DNA of 64,000 nt, taken from Neoarius graeffei. Its lineage: Eukaryota; Chordata; Actinopteri; Siluriformes; Ariidae. This document shows, piece after piece, positions 44,401-58,200 of the stretch. The first letter of the stretch is position 1. Every line of letters starts with the position of its first letter. A model generated the notes under the pieces. The model saw only the letters and a list, made by a program, of their open reading frames with translations, had not been told where the DNA came from and did not search any database. A program made the position numbers and the translations under genes. The stretch lies in the NCBI RefSeq assembly GCF_027579695.1, contig NC_083577.1, forward strand, positions 54,433,283 through 54,497,282. Reading direction: 5' to 3'.

Positions 44401-47400
44401 ATCATTTCTTTGTTCGCCAACAGCACTTGCAGTAAACTGTCACAGTGAATTGAAAATGCCGTAAGATGCATGTTACACGTAAAACTTCTGCACTCGCGAG
44501 CGACTGTGATGATTTGTAAACAAACATGGCTGCCAGGTTTGTTCCATCAAATGTGTATGTATAATATTATTGGCTGGCTTTTTTTTCGTGGCATATTAGC
44601 TGTATTCCATTCAGCTAGCATGGCGGCATGGTGGTTAGCACTGTCTCCTCACAGCGAGAAGGTTCTGGGTTCAAGATCAGGGGCCGGCATGGGCCTTTCT
44701 GTGTGGAATTTGCATGTTCTCCCTGTGTCTGTGTGGGTTTCCTCCAAGTGCTCCAGTTTCCCCCACAGTTCAAAAACGTGTGTTATTTACCATCTGGGAA
44801 GTCCGTATCATGAAATACCGTGACCGAGGTCTTGAAAGTACTGAGCGAGGCCCTCTGGGCTGAGGTCAGTATTCAAGGCCGAGGTCACGGTATTTCACCA
44901 TACGGACCGACCTTAAGCTGGTAAATAATATATTTATTTTTTCTTTACCAAATTCTAGCAGAAAACGAGAGCGCCCGAAAGGGAAAGCCGAGCCGAGCCG
45001 CCATTTTGAATCCTCATTCACGGCTGTAATGCAAATGGCTTCCTCCTCAGTATACAAGTGCACTTCCATGGCAGAAAAAAACCCTACATTTTGCTGCCTA
45101 TGTAGTCCCCTATTTATACAAAATTGAGTCATTCAGGATTCAACCATGTTTTTGCTCGGCATTAGCAACAGTTACAGGTTTTATCTTTCTCCTGAAATGT
45201 TTTCTTTTATTTCTTCTTCCTCAGGGTAGTAAAACTCGCTTTTGCTGTGAACACTGTCATTATCGCTATCAATGATGTAAAATTAATGCTATTATGCTGA
45301 GAAATGCTTGCAAAAATTAAGATTTTTGATAATCTTATAAATAAATCTTAAAAAAAGATAAATGCTGACAAAAAATGCTACTATGTTTGTTGTTGCTGTG
45401 AATGAGCAAGTTGCCAGAGGTCCTACGATACGGACTGGGGTCCTACGATACGGACCCGCTGGCCAGTCAATCAGCGCGCAGGATTTGATGGAAACTGGAT
45501 TGCGAAAAAAATAAATGTGGTTAACATGGGGCAGCTTTGACCTGAAGTGCCCTTGAGCAAGGCACATAACACCCAACTGCTCCCCGGGCGCTTTTCTATA
45601 GCTGCCCACTGCTCTGGGTGTGTGTGCGCACTCATTGCTCATTTGTTTGTGTGTTCTCCGCTTCAGATGGGTTAAATGCAGAGGTTAATGGGCGGCACGG
45701 TGGTGTAGTGGTTAGCACGGTCGCCTCACAGGAAGAAGGTTCGGGGTTCCAACCCAGCGGCCGGCGAGGGCCTTTCTGTGTGGAGTTTGCATGTTCTCCC
45801 TGTGTCTGCGTGGGTTTCCTCCGGGTGCTCCGGTTTCCCCCACAATCCAAAGACATGCAGTTAGGTTGACGTGGGGTGGCCTTGGACTGAGGTGCCCTTG
45901 AGCGAGGCACCTAATTCCCAACTGCTCCCCGGGTGCTCTGGTGTGGCTGCTCACTGCTGAGGGCCTCTGCATGCTCTTGCGACAAGGCTTTCGCAGATAG
46001 CTTTTCGCAGACAGTTGTAATTTATCGCTGAGCGGGGAGTATAGGTGTGTGCGATGTTATTCACCACCACAACGCAAGGGGGCGTGAAATCGCGAGGAGT
46101 AGTTGGTGGGTGTGGTTAGTGAAGTGTTTATCCTCCGGTTACTTATAATTATGCTTATAATGACTAGAACTGGAGTCGTATAGATGTACGTACTTCCTCA
46201 CTTCCTCGATCAACCGCTCTTCGTGCTGCTCCATCTTCGCTCGTGTTTTTAAAAATGGCTGTCGTGAAAACAAAACAAACCGGGAAAGTAAGGAAGCGGA
46301 AGTGCGTGTACAGCGGATGTAGAGTGAACCAATCAGAGCCCTCTTGTCTGCAACGCTGTCTGCGGTGGTCACAATTTTTGGGAGGTGCGCGCAGGGTGCG
46401 TGCAGAGCTTCTGCGAAGGGGGGGAGGCGTCGCAGACGCTATCTGCGACGCCATCTGTGAGGACTGGGTTGTCAGCATAAATTGGCCTTGGGTGTGCGCA
46501 CGTGTTCACTGCTTCAGATGGGTTAAATGCTGCGGATGAATTTCACTGTGCTTGAAGTGTGCATGTGACCAATAAGCTTCTGTATTGAAGCTATCATGCT
46601 CGTTTAATGGAATATATCTGATATACTGCTCAATGCTGGCCAATATTATTTAAATGTCACCCAGATCTGCAATGTATTTTGTATGGAAAAATATAAGCAG
46701 TGTATTTCCCAGTAAAACACTTGTCTGTGTAATGTGTATTATACACGTGTGTTAGTTTCCTCACTGGCCTCTCTCTCATTAATGTGGCGAACTCTAAAGC
46801 GTGATGTGTTCAGAAAGCACAAGATTCTCTGTCCTGATGCCTCTTTGTTGGAAAATTTATTGACCATTAGAGTGCTGACATCTGAGACTCATTCCATAAA
46901 TGTTAAAGTAGTACCTTCTTACAGAAAGATTCACAAGATCAATGATTATCCAGTTTTGTTTGTTAAATAACTTTTTTTTTTTTTTTTTAAAGCCTTGGGT
47001 TAGGTAGCGCTTTGGTCATGCAATTCTTTGTGAATGAGTTATTACAAAAGAAAAGATCATTTATTAGACATGAGCACATTAATACCTACCTGTGCACTTT
47101 TTTTTTAAGTGCCGTGCTGTTCTCTCATCTCATTATCTCTAGCCGCTTTATCCTTCTACAGGGTCGCAGGCGAGCTGGAGCCTATCCCAGCTGACTACGG
47201 GTGAAAGGCGGGGTACACCCTGGACAAGTCGCCAGGTCATCACAGGGCTGACACATAGACAACCATTCACACTCACATTCACACCTACGGTCAATTTAGA
47301 GTCACCAGTTAACCTAACCTGCATGTCTTTGGACTGTGGGGGAAACCGGAGCACCCGGAGGAAACCCACGCAGACACGGGGAGAACATGCAAACTCCACA

Positions 47401-50400
47401 CAGAAAGGCCCTCGCCGGCCCCGGGGCTCGAACCCGGACCTTCTTGCTGTGAGGCGACACCGCTAACCACTACACCGCCGTGCCGCCTGCCGTGCTGTTA
47501 TAGAAAACAAATCGACACCACCTTCTGACCAGGAAGGCGTGAGAATTAAACAGTGCTGTGGTAAAAATAAGCAATATGGTTTAAAGGATTACCCAAAGAA
47601 AATCCAGATCCAGAAAAATGCATAATGGTCACTCCTGATTGGACTGAATCTCTGAGTAGATGATGCAGTGAGTAAACAAAATATTACAACCAGAGAATAA
47701 GATTTTTCTTTGTATTATTGGAAAAAAAAAGATTTGCACTGACCGGAGAGTAATAATAACTAATAAGAGAAATTACTCTTGCAGGCTTTTAGTACCGGTT
47801 GTACTCTACATGTGTTGCGCATTAAGAGATTACACTAAAAGTATTGCTCGTCATGGGGCTGTAAATGGACAACCTTCTGTCAACGTATGACTACATCGTC
47901 TCCTCAGAAATTGTTGTGGAATATTGAGGTCACTCATATTTGTCCTGTGCGTTTCTTTAGTTCATCTCAAGAATCTCCTCCTTTTTTGCTTTCTCTATAA
48001 AGGGCTTATTAAGCTTTGTGTGTATTGTTCGTCAACCTTAATTGTTCAGCATTCAGGCACATGCATTGCGGCATCTGAAAATGTCCGTCCTTTAATTGGT
48101 TTTTCTTTGATTTTCTGTCCCAAGGACTTGATGTCAAGAGCGAAGCCTGCCAGAGATTTTTCCGTGATGGTTTGACAATATCTTTCACCAAAATACTGAC
48201 TGATGAGGCTGTCAGTGGATGGAAGTTTGAAATCCATGTGAGTTCTGTGACCCTGAATTTCAAGACCATCGTTACTTCTTCTATACCATAAGCTATTCTA
48301 GCTAATAGTTTGTGTTCCTCTGAGCCAATAAACAGTCAACAATGCTTCAAAACAGCATAGTTTTCTTTTGGATTGCATTTTTCATTAGTCAACAAAGCTA
48401 GTCAATGTTATTTTCAGTGCTATAGTCCTTTTTTTTTTTTTTTTGCCTGTTTTCATTAAACCACCACAGTAGTGATCAAAGGCTTCCTTTCACTAAACTC
48501 GGGGAAGATGCCAGCAGTAGGAGACCGCTCTGACTCATACCCTTCTTAAGAGGCAGTTGCTTCTTTTAGCTGTACACAATTGTCCAAAATAAGAGAGAGA
48601 GCTTTATCACAATACTGTGGCGTCAGTCCATCTTTCACTGTATATCTCTGACTTTTCATCTCTTTTTTTTTTTTTTCCCCCCCTCTTCTCTGCAGAGGTG
48701 CATAATCAACAACACCCATCGTCTGATGGAACTGTGTGTAACCAAGCTCTCTCAGGACTGGTTTCCTCTTCTGGAACTCTTGGCCATGGCCACCAACCCC
48801 CACTGCAAGTTTCATATTTACAATGGTACCCGACCCTCAGAGACGGTGCCTGCTGGGGTGCAGCTGGCTGAAGATGAGCTCTTTGCTCGCCCGCCTGACC
48901 CTCGCTCTCCCAAGGTGAGGGTTTGTCTTTTTTTTTAAAGTCCTCAGTATTTTTTTATTTCTTTTTAACTGAGTGAATTCACCAAGACTTGCATTGCATG
49001 TACTTCCTGTGTCTTTCTGCAGGGCTGGTTGGTGGATTTAATAAACAAATTTGGCACATTAAACGGGTTTCAAATTCTGCATGATCGATTCATGAGTGGT
49101 CAAGCTCTGAACGTTCAGATCATCGCTGCACTCATAAAGTAAGGGAACTCTAAGGACTTCGACTCATTTCTGTAAATGTGAAGTGTTTGAATTCTCATGG
49201 TTTACCATTGGTTTTGTTTGTGTGGCTTCTTTGCAGGCCTTTTGGGCAGTGCTATGAGTTTCTCACTTTGCACACGGTGAAGAAGTACTTCCTTCCCATT
49301 ATAGAAATGGTTCCCCAGTTTCTAGAAAACCTCACTGATGATGAGCTGAAAAAGGAAGCAAAGAATGAAGCCAAAAATGATGCTCTGTCTATGATAATCA
49401 AGTCATTGAAGAACCTGGCTTCACGAGTACCAGGGCAAGAGGAAACGGTGAAGAACATGGAGATTTTTAGGCTAAAAATGATTCTTAGGTAAGGGCTTCA
49501 GGTGTTTTTAGTACAACAGTTTCCATATTTTAGTAGACCATGTACGTAGTTTTTAGAAATAACACACTCGCCACTTCTGTCACAGATTATTGCAAATTTC
49601 CTCTTTTAATGGCAAAATGAATGCACTAAATGAAGTAAATAAGGTCATCTCAAGCGTCTCGTACTACACACATCGTCATGGCAACCCAGAAGAGGCAGAG
49701 TGGCTCACGGCAGAGCGCATGGCTGTAAGTTGTGCTCGTCTTCCTGTTAGACGGCTTGTAATTCTTACCAGTTGGCTAAATTTTATATGTGGTGTGTTTA
49801 TTTTGCATTGCTGTGGTCTGCCGTTTGATACCTGACAAATATACCATGTTCTTTATGTAAGAACTATAAGATGACTGTAAGCTTTTTGTCCTTTGTCAGG
49901 AGTGGATTCAGCAAAACAACATTTTGTCCATTGTACTGCGGGATAGCCTTCATCAACCCCAGTATGTGGAGAAACTAGAGAAAATCCTGCGCTTTGTCAT
50001 TAAGGAGAAAGCTCTTACACTTCAGGACCTGGACAACATTTGGGCTGCCCAGGTATTAAGTTAGCTTGATAAACTGTTAGTTGGAATTGTTAACTGGTCT
50101 CTTATATTCAGTTAATTTGCTTTTTCTTTGAAAGAAATAAACTTTTTTTTTTTGTATTCTGATTTATAGGCTGGGAAGCATGAGGCTATCGTCAAGAATG
50201 TTCATGATCTTCTTGCAAAATTGGCATGGGATTTTTCACCTGAACAACTAGACCATCTTTTCGACTGTTTTAAGGTTAGCTTTTGGTCTGATGATACCCT
50301 GGTAAACTAGAAAAGTACAATCAAAAGTTAGTCATCTGGTATAGTATATTCTCATGAAAGTGAAGTCAAAAAATCCAAAAGGATACATAATCTAGGCCTG

Positions 50401-53400
50401 TCGCGATATTCGATATACCAACTTATCGTATGGTAAATGAAAAATGAACTCGGCAATTTTTTTACCACGATTTTGGCATTTACGCACTGTACGTCTACAT
50501 GAGGAAGTCGCCAGAGTATTAGCTTGACCCATTGTCTGAATTAAACACCACGCTGTTTTCTGTCGTCTTGCGCGGCTCTTTGTCAGATAGGGCTTCCCAG
50601 CATGCAACAGTTACTCAGCCAGGGTATCCACTGAATGGGGGGAAAAGACATGTTGCTCCATTGTACAGACCATAGGGATAGAATTGGGTATGGATGGTAT
50701 GGACCATAGACATATTGAGGTATTTCACCTGACGTCACAGGGTCACGTGACGCCCCGGTGTCCGCCATTTTGAAGGTCAAGCTAGCTAATGTCAACAACA
50801 TAGTAGCTGGTATGTTACTGTAGCAATGTTTACGTTCAGTCATTTGGATGACTGTTAAAACCTTTCAGTCTCAAGTTTTTCCTTTACTGTATTTACTAGT
50901 TTACTGTAATTATGATCCGGCAGCTATTTACACCGGATCCAGTGTAAATAGCTGCCGGAGCGCGCTCCGGCTTGCTCCCCCTCAAATTAAGCAGCGCGCT
51001 CCGGCTTGCTCCCGGAGTGCTCCGGCCGAGGTTCCGGAGCGCGCTCCGGCTTGCTCCCCCTCAAATTAAGCAGCGCGCTCCGGCTTGCTCCCCCTCAAAT
51101 TAAGCAGCGCGCTCCGGCTTGCTCCCGGAGTGCGCTGCTTAATTTGAGGGGGAGCAAGCCGGAGCGTGCTCCGGCAGCTATTTACACTGGATCCGGTGTA
51201 AATAGCTGCCGGATCATAATTAAGCATGTTTTGCTTCCAGTTATGAGGGAGAGGAACATACACCCTCCCGACAGTCAATGCGTTAAGGCCAATTTATGCT
51301 GACAACCCAGTCCTCGCAGATAGCGTCGCAGACAGTGTCTGCGTAGCCCCCCCACCTTCGCAGACGCTCTGCGCGCACCTCCCAAAAATTTTGACCACCG
51401 CAGAAGCCTCGCAGACAGCGTCGCAGACAAGAGGGCTCTGATTGGTCCACTCTGCATCCGCTGTACATGCAGTTCCGCTTCCCTACTTTCCCGGTTTGGT
51501 TTGTTTTCATGACCGCCATTTTTAAAAACACGAGCGAAGATGGAGCAGCACGAAGAGCGGTTGATCGAGGAAGTGAGGAAGTACGTACATCTATACGACT
51601 CCAGTTCTAGTCATTATAAGTAACTGAAGGATAAACACTCCACTAACCACACCCACCAACTACTCCTCGCGACTTCGCGCCCCCTTGCGTTGTGGCGGTG
51701 AATAACATCGCGCACGCCTATTACTCCCCGCTCAACGATAAATTACAACTGTCTGCGAAAAGCTATCTGTGAAAGCCTTGTCGCAAGAGCATGCAGAGGC
51801 CTTTAGTCGCTTGTAAAGCACATTTGCAAATTGGTACAATGAGTTAATCACCACATGCAAGATTTGCAATTATTCAGATGAATTTTTTATTATTATTGTT
51901 GTTCATGAATTACTACAGTTCTGAACTTTTTGAAATTTCCAAAGTCTGGACTTTGGAGAGATTATGGATACTCTTTTGGTGGAACACAACGGAGCAAAAT
52001 ATTGTGACCCTCTAATGTTGACCTGAAGCTGGCACCACTGGGGGTTGGCATTGGGTTTTTGTCCCCACCAATGTTAATACCAAACCTACGCCCTTACCTA
52101 CATGTTATCTCGTTCTAATTGTTACTTTTATCCAAATGACAGCTGGCAATATGTTGTTACTTTGCACTTTTTGTTTATCTAGGTACTAATCTTTGAGAAA
52201 CTGGATTGGCAGAATGTTGCCTGTGGAAGAAAAGAATTGTCTTTTTATTACCCTGTGGCAAGTTAATATTTAAGTGCAATTTTTAAGAGCCATAGATTGT
52301 TTTATTTATTGTTTTTGTTGTTTTTTTTCCCCCCTCTTTAGGTTATTTATATATTTATGTTCCACTGTTGAATTGAATAAATTGATTTAATTAAAAAGTT
52401 TACTGTTCTTTGAAAGGGTGTATTTGCATGATCATTGTTATTTTACTCGTGGCATAAAATTGTCTTGAAAAGATGTCGATAATATCGTTTATCGCAATAA
52501 TTTGAGACAATACATCGTCCAACAAAATTTATCGTGACAGGCCTAACATAATCTAGAATAAAACTAATTAGATTATGTATAAATGTGACCTGACGTAAAG
52601 GGGAAAAATAATTATGCGTTGCATATAATTTAGACTGCACGTTTTGCATCTGATTCCAATACCCTCTGAATGGTTTACAGGAAAGCTGGACAAATGCAAG
52701 TAAAAAGCAGCGAGAGAAGTTGCTGGAACTAATTCGTAGGTTGGCAGAAGATGATAAAGATGGTGTAATGGCACACAAAGTGCTCAATCTGCTGTGGAAC
52801 CTGGCCCATAGTGATGATGTTCCTGTGGATATCATGGATCAGGCCCTGAGTGCTCATATCAAGATTCTGGACTACAGCTGTTCCCAGGTACGAGCATGCA
52901 CAGAACTTCAGAAGGAATTAGATGGGGTAATAGACTCTCTCTGTTTTTAATGGGCTTGATTGCTGCATTTGACTTGCCTTGGAAGTTGGAGCTCAGAATT
53001 GTGTCATTTTTGTGACCTCTGTACATTTGAGCTACAAGGGGGTCATGGGTGTCTGTGTTCAACTGTTTTGTGTGGGCGTTTTTTAAAGCAACAAGCAATC
53101 CAGCATAAGTGATGTATATTTACTCCTCAAAACAGTGAACTGTAGAGTCAGTGTTCTTGATTTAAGAAGTTTATATCTGAATATATGCAAAAACTTGCAT
53201 TTACTGCATAACTAATTTTAAAGGTAAGAAGTGCTGCCTTGTTTACTGTTGTTGCTGTGAGCAGCGACGTGGGTTTGTCATCGCTTGCTGAGATTCTGTG
53301 TTTTGAGTTCTGAATTAGCCAACGGTTACTTTCGGCCTAACAAAGTAAGGCTGCACAAAAAATAAATCTTGTTTTAAGTTGTCTCGGTACAACTCAATTT

Positions 53401-55185
53401 GTCAGTTCTCTGCCATTTACATCCAGACAGCCATTGCGTAAAACAGAACATCACTATTTCCCCTAATTTGTGCTGACTAATGACCACAGGCACTGTATAT
53501 GACCTCGTCCCTGACTGTCGACACGCTGTGTATAGACTGAGTCCTGAAAGGAGTTTGGATATTTAGGCTACATCTACACAACGGCAACGAGATGATTTTT
53601 TTATTTTTTTTTTAAAGCGGGTAAAAAAAAAATATCGCGTCCACATGGGCAACAGATCAGTGAAATATCAGGTACATATGGCAACGCTTGCTGAAAACGA
53701 TGCAATACACATGCCACACCTCTACGTGCGCTGTAAGACGGTCCCATCGGAGACACCAGAACAATAGAAGAAGTAGGACGCATGCGCATAAACCCTTTCT
53801 TCTACCCGGCGTGAATGAGTGAATGCTGCTTGTTCTAGTCATGTGGTTGTGATGTCATCGTAAACAAATCCGTTCTACTCATCCAGACGACTTCGCAACG
53901 GCGCCGTTGCCAGATTTTTCCACTCTGGAAACCGTTCTCAAAAAATATCGTTTTGGGGCACCCAAAACGCCGGTGCCGTGTGGACGCCAGGCCGAAACGA
54001 TGATAAATTTTATCGGATTCGGGGGCGTCGTGGCTCAGGTGGATAAGGCGCCATACCATGAATCCGGGGACCCGGGTTTGATTCCGACCTGAGGTCATTT
54101 CCCGATCCCTCCCCGTCTCTCTCTCCTGCTCATTTCCTGTCTCTACACTGTCCTATCCAATAAAGGTGAAAAAAGCCCAAAAAATATCTTTAAAAAAAAA
54201 AAAATTTTATCGGATTCACCTGAATCCGTTGCCGTGTGGACAGGGCCTTAGCCTATGACCGCTTGAAAACGGGTTACTGTCGACTTTTGATATTTAACGT
54301 TTTGTTTAGCGTTTTTGGCCAGTTTTACCTTGAATCAGTAAAGCATTGTTGATATAAGCCGCATTTTGTTTGGTATTTCTGATTTGACTTTAGTTTGATC
54401 AAGCTGTTTCAGTTCAGTTAATTGCTGACTGACACTAAAGCCCAACACATTTGGCAAAATGTGTTCTAGCATCTCATTTTGGATGGGATTTATTTTTTTT
54501 AGGACAGGGATACCCAGAAGATCCAGTGGATAGATCGCTTCATTGAAGAGTTGCGATCAAATGATAAATGGGTAATCCCTGCACTGAAGCAAATTCGAGA
54601 GATCTGCAGTTTGTTCGGAGAGGCTCCGCAAAACCTCAGGTAAAATGCACACCGCGATCATTGTCATTAGGAATGATCACATCTGTCCCTGTTATGGTTT
54701 CAGTGAAAACTGATGACTTTTTTTTTTTTAAATTCTCTCAGTAATGGTATATACACAAAATGGTCACATTTAACACATGTATATCCAGTTACTATAATTT
54801 TAGCAAACGCATCGTACACATGCTGTTGTTTTGCAGAAAGAAAATGCCTATTAACTTAACAAGCTTAGCTAGGTAAGTATAAAATTAATTTAGGATATAA
54901 CAATTAGTTTTAAACTTTGGATTACTTGCTCAGATTCAGCATAAATCTGTGGGCCTATTTTCAGAGTCAGATTGAATAAGCCTATTTTCTAATGAGAAAC
55001 ACTGAACATGAAACTTATTTAGTTTGTCTGTGAGAACTGGCCCTTAAAACTACAACAGCTTTTGAAAATCATCTTTATTCTTCTATTCTCCTCTTTCTCA
55101 GCCTAATCTAATTATCAAATTGCTGGCCACAGCATTGTGTAGCATTTTGAATTTGGAGATGAACTATGTTTACTCACAATTCAAG

Positions 55186-55234
<49 letters not shown>

Positions 55235-58200
55235 CTGATAAGATTCCCGATTTTAAACTTTCCTCTAAAAATTGGTAAACACAACTAAAGAACAGCTGAC
55301 TGCATTGGGTTTTATGCATCTCTTGTGGGTTTGTTTGTATTTTTTTTTTCCCCCCTCCCTTCCCTCTCCTCAATTGCAGTCAAACACAGAGGAGCCCACA
55401 TGTTTTTTATCGCCATGACCTTATTAACCAACTCCAGCACAATCATGCACTGGTCACTCTGGTAGCTGAGAATCTGTCTGCATACATGGAGAATATGAGG
55501 CAGTTCTCCAAAGGTGGGTTATTTAAAACAAGTTACAAAGTTCCATCGTTCTCATGTGTGTTGGATAGGTGCGATTGTGCTGTTTTGTGATTTCAGCAGA
55601 GCACACAGACTTTGACCCTCAAACGGTCAGGCCTGGAAGTCGATACAGTCATGTGCAAGAGGTGCAGGAGCGTCTGAACTTTCTGAGGTATGAAAATGTT
55701 TGTTTGAATGGTGCAAGTGTGCAGTTAAAGGTCTATTGAGTGATGTATTATAATTTGCTATACTAACTATATCCTGACCGCTGTCAATAAAATAGATACT
55801 CTGAGGGGAGGAGTCCAGGCTCAAAAAAAAAAAAAAAACCTCGCACGTATTGAATGTTTTAAACTAAAGCCCAGACGTCCTTTCTTGCGTGTCAATCAGT
55901 ACGCAGAAAATGCAACCGTCTGAGAAGATTAGATGTAGGCTGAAGCATCAACTCGGGGGAATATAACTGAAGCTTGGAGTGTATAATAAAAGATCCAACT
56001 TTGCTAGTGAATAAAAGAATGAAGAGACCACACAAACATGGAGCAACTCCAGCACAGATTTCATGAAAAAATATATCGACATGAAAGGGCAATGGCGTTT
56101 GAATTTAAACAAACGTCTTAATGTGTTGTACAAAAGGTTGTCTGTTCATAGATTCATGTCAAGGACCATGGCAGTTACTGTAGAGTGGGTGTTTGATTCA
56201 CATACAGTGGCATGCAAAAGTTTGGGCACCCTTGCTGAAAATGTCTGTTACTGTGAATAGTTAAGTGAGTAGAAGATGAACCGATCACCAAAAGGCATAA
56301 AGGTAAAGACGAGACATTTCTTTTCAGCGTTTTCTGCAAGATTTGTGTATTATTTTTTTGTTTTTGTACAATTGGAGAGTGAAAAAAGAAAAGGAACACC
56401 ATGCAAAAGTTTGAGCACCCCAATACATTTGAGTTCTCAGGTAACTTTTTACCAAGGTTCCAGACCTTAATTAGTTTATTGAGCTGTGGCTTGTTCAAAT
56501 TCTTCGTTAGGAAAGGCCAGATGATGCAGATTTCAAAGCTGTACAAATTCTCGGACTCCTCACATTTGTCCCTAAAATCAACAGCCATGGGCTCCTCTAA
56601 GCAACTCCCTCGCATTCTGAATAATAAAATAATCGATGCTCACAAAGCAGGAGAAGGCTACAAGAACGTAGCAAAGTGTTTTCAGGTAGCTGTTTCTTCA
56701 GATTGTAATGTTATTAAGAAATGGCAGTTAACAGAAACAGTGGAGATCAAGGTGAGGTCTGGAAGATGAAGAAGACTTTCTGAAAGAACTGCTCGTTGGA
56801 TTGCTAGAAAGGCAAATAAAAACCCCTGTTTGACTGCAAAAGACCTTCAGAAAGATTTAGCAGACCCTGGAGTGGTGGTGCACTGTTCTACTATGCAGCA
56901 ACACCTGAACAAATATGACCTTCATGGGAGAGTCATCAGAAGAAAACCTTTTTTTGTGTCCTAGCCACAAAATTCAGTGTCTGAAGTTTGCAAATGAACA
57001 TCTAAGCATGCCTGATGCATTTTGGAAACAAGTCCTGTGGATTGATGAAATCAAAATAGAACTTTTTGGCCACAATGTGCAAAGGTATGTTTGGAGAGAA
57101 AGGGTGCCAAATTCCAGGAAAAGAACATGTCTCCAACTCTGAAGCATGGGTGTGGATCGATCATGCTTTGGGGTTGTGTTGCAGCCAGTGGCACAGGGCA
57201 CATTTCATTGGTCAAGAGAAGCATGGATTTGAATAAATACCAGCAAACTCTGGAAGCAAACATCACACCATCTGTAAAAAAGTTGAAGTTAAAAAGAGGA
57301 TGGGTCCTACAATAAGACGATGATCCAAAATACACCTCAAAATCTACAATGGAATACCTCAAGAGGCACAAGCTGAAGGTTTTGCCCTGGCCCTCACAGT
57401 CCCCTGACCTAAACATCATTGAAAATCTGTGGATAGATCTCAAAAGAGCAGTGCATGCAAGACAGTCCAAGAAACTTGTAGAACTGGAAGCCTTTTGCAA
57501 GGACGAATGTGTGAAAATCTCCCAGGTAAGAACTGAAAGATTATTAGCTGGCTACAAAAAGTGTTTACAAGCTGTGATACTTGCCAAAGGGGGTGTTACT
57601 GGGTACTAACCATGCAGGGTGCCCAAACTTTTGCTTCAGGTCCTTTTCATTTTTTGGTATTTTACACCTGTAAATGATGGAAATAAAAATGTAATATTGC
57701 GGAAAATATTAAAGAAATGTCATCTTTACCCTTTTGGTGATCAGTTCATCTTCTGCTCACTTAACTATTCACAGTAACAGGCATTTTCAGCAAGGGTGGC
57801 CAAACTGTTGCATGCCACTGTACTGAAAATGCCTTTGTGTTCATCTCACCACAGTCTGACTAGAGATAAATAGCAGAAGTCATGGCTAATAAAACACCTA
57901 CAAAGGCAACTAACAGATTTGCATTAAAACAAGATCCCTAAGGCCCTGTCTGATTTTTAAACTTTTTATTTGGTTGTTTTAATGATTTGGTTCCATATAC
58001 GCTATATGGCCAAAAGTTTGTGGATTTTAGATTTCCCTTCACTGGAACTAAGGGTCCCAAACCTGTTCCAGCATGACAAAAAGCAAGGTTCATGAAGACG
58101 TGGTTGGAGTGGAAGAACTCAAGTGACCTGCGCAGAGCCCTAACCTCAACCCCACTGAAGAACTCTGGTGCCCCTTTTCCACCAAAGCGGGGCCAGTGCT

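Larger units (their letters stand above)
45690..46580 (+). mobile_element. SINE (second-tail subfamily) interrupted by a MITE
   Basis: Head at 45,690 (GGGCGGCACGGTGGTGTAGT), body, switch to GCCCTTGAGCGAGGCACCTA, then the MITE 45,961-46,488, then the SINE end GGGTGTGCGCACGTGTTCAC ... GAAGTGTGCATGTGACCAAT. Confidence 0.88.
50393..52545. mobile_element. hAT-like element in intron 11, with nested insertions
   Basis: Ends TAGGCCTGTCGCGATATTCG and ...TTTATCGTGACAGGCCTA, flanked by the perfect 8-bp duplication ACATAATC (50,385-50,392 and 52,546-52,553). No transposase frame. It holds a GC-rich foldback element (50,908-51,221) and a Harbinger-like MITE (51,286-51,802). It fills most of intron 11. 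Confidence 0.95.

Noticed and set aside
48009-48269. Minus-strand frame opposite usp9x exon 5
   Set aside because: Antisense shadow of conserved coding sequence; the plus-strand exon matches USP9X residue by residue.
50385-52553. Alternative exon within intron 11
   Set aside because: The whole intron interior is a hAT element with nested repeats; frames there are repeat-derived.
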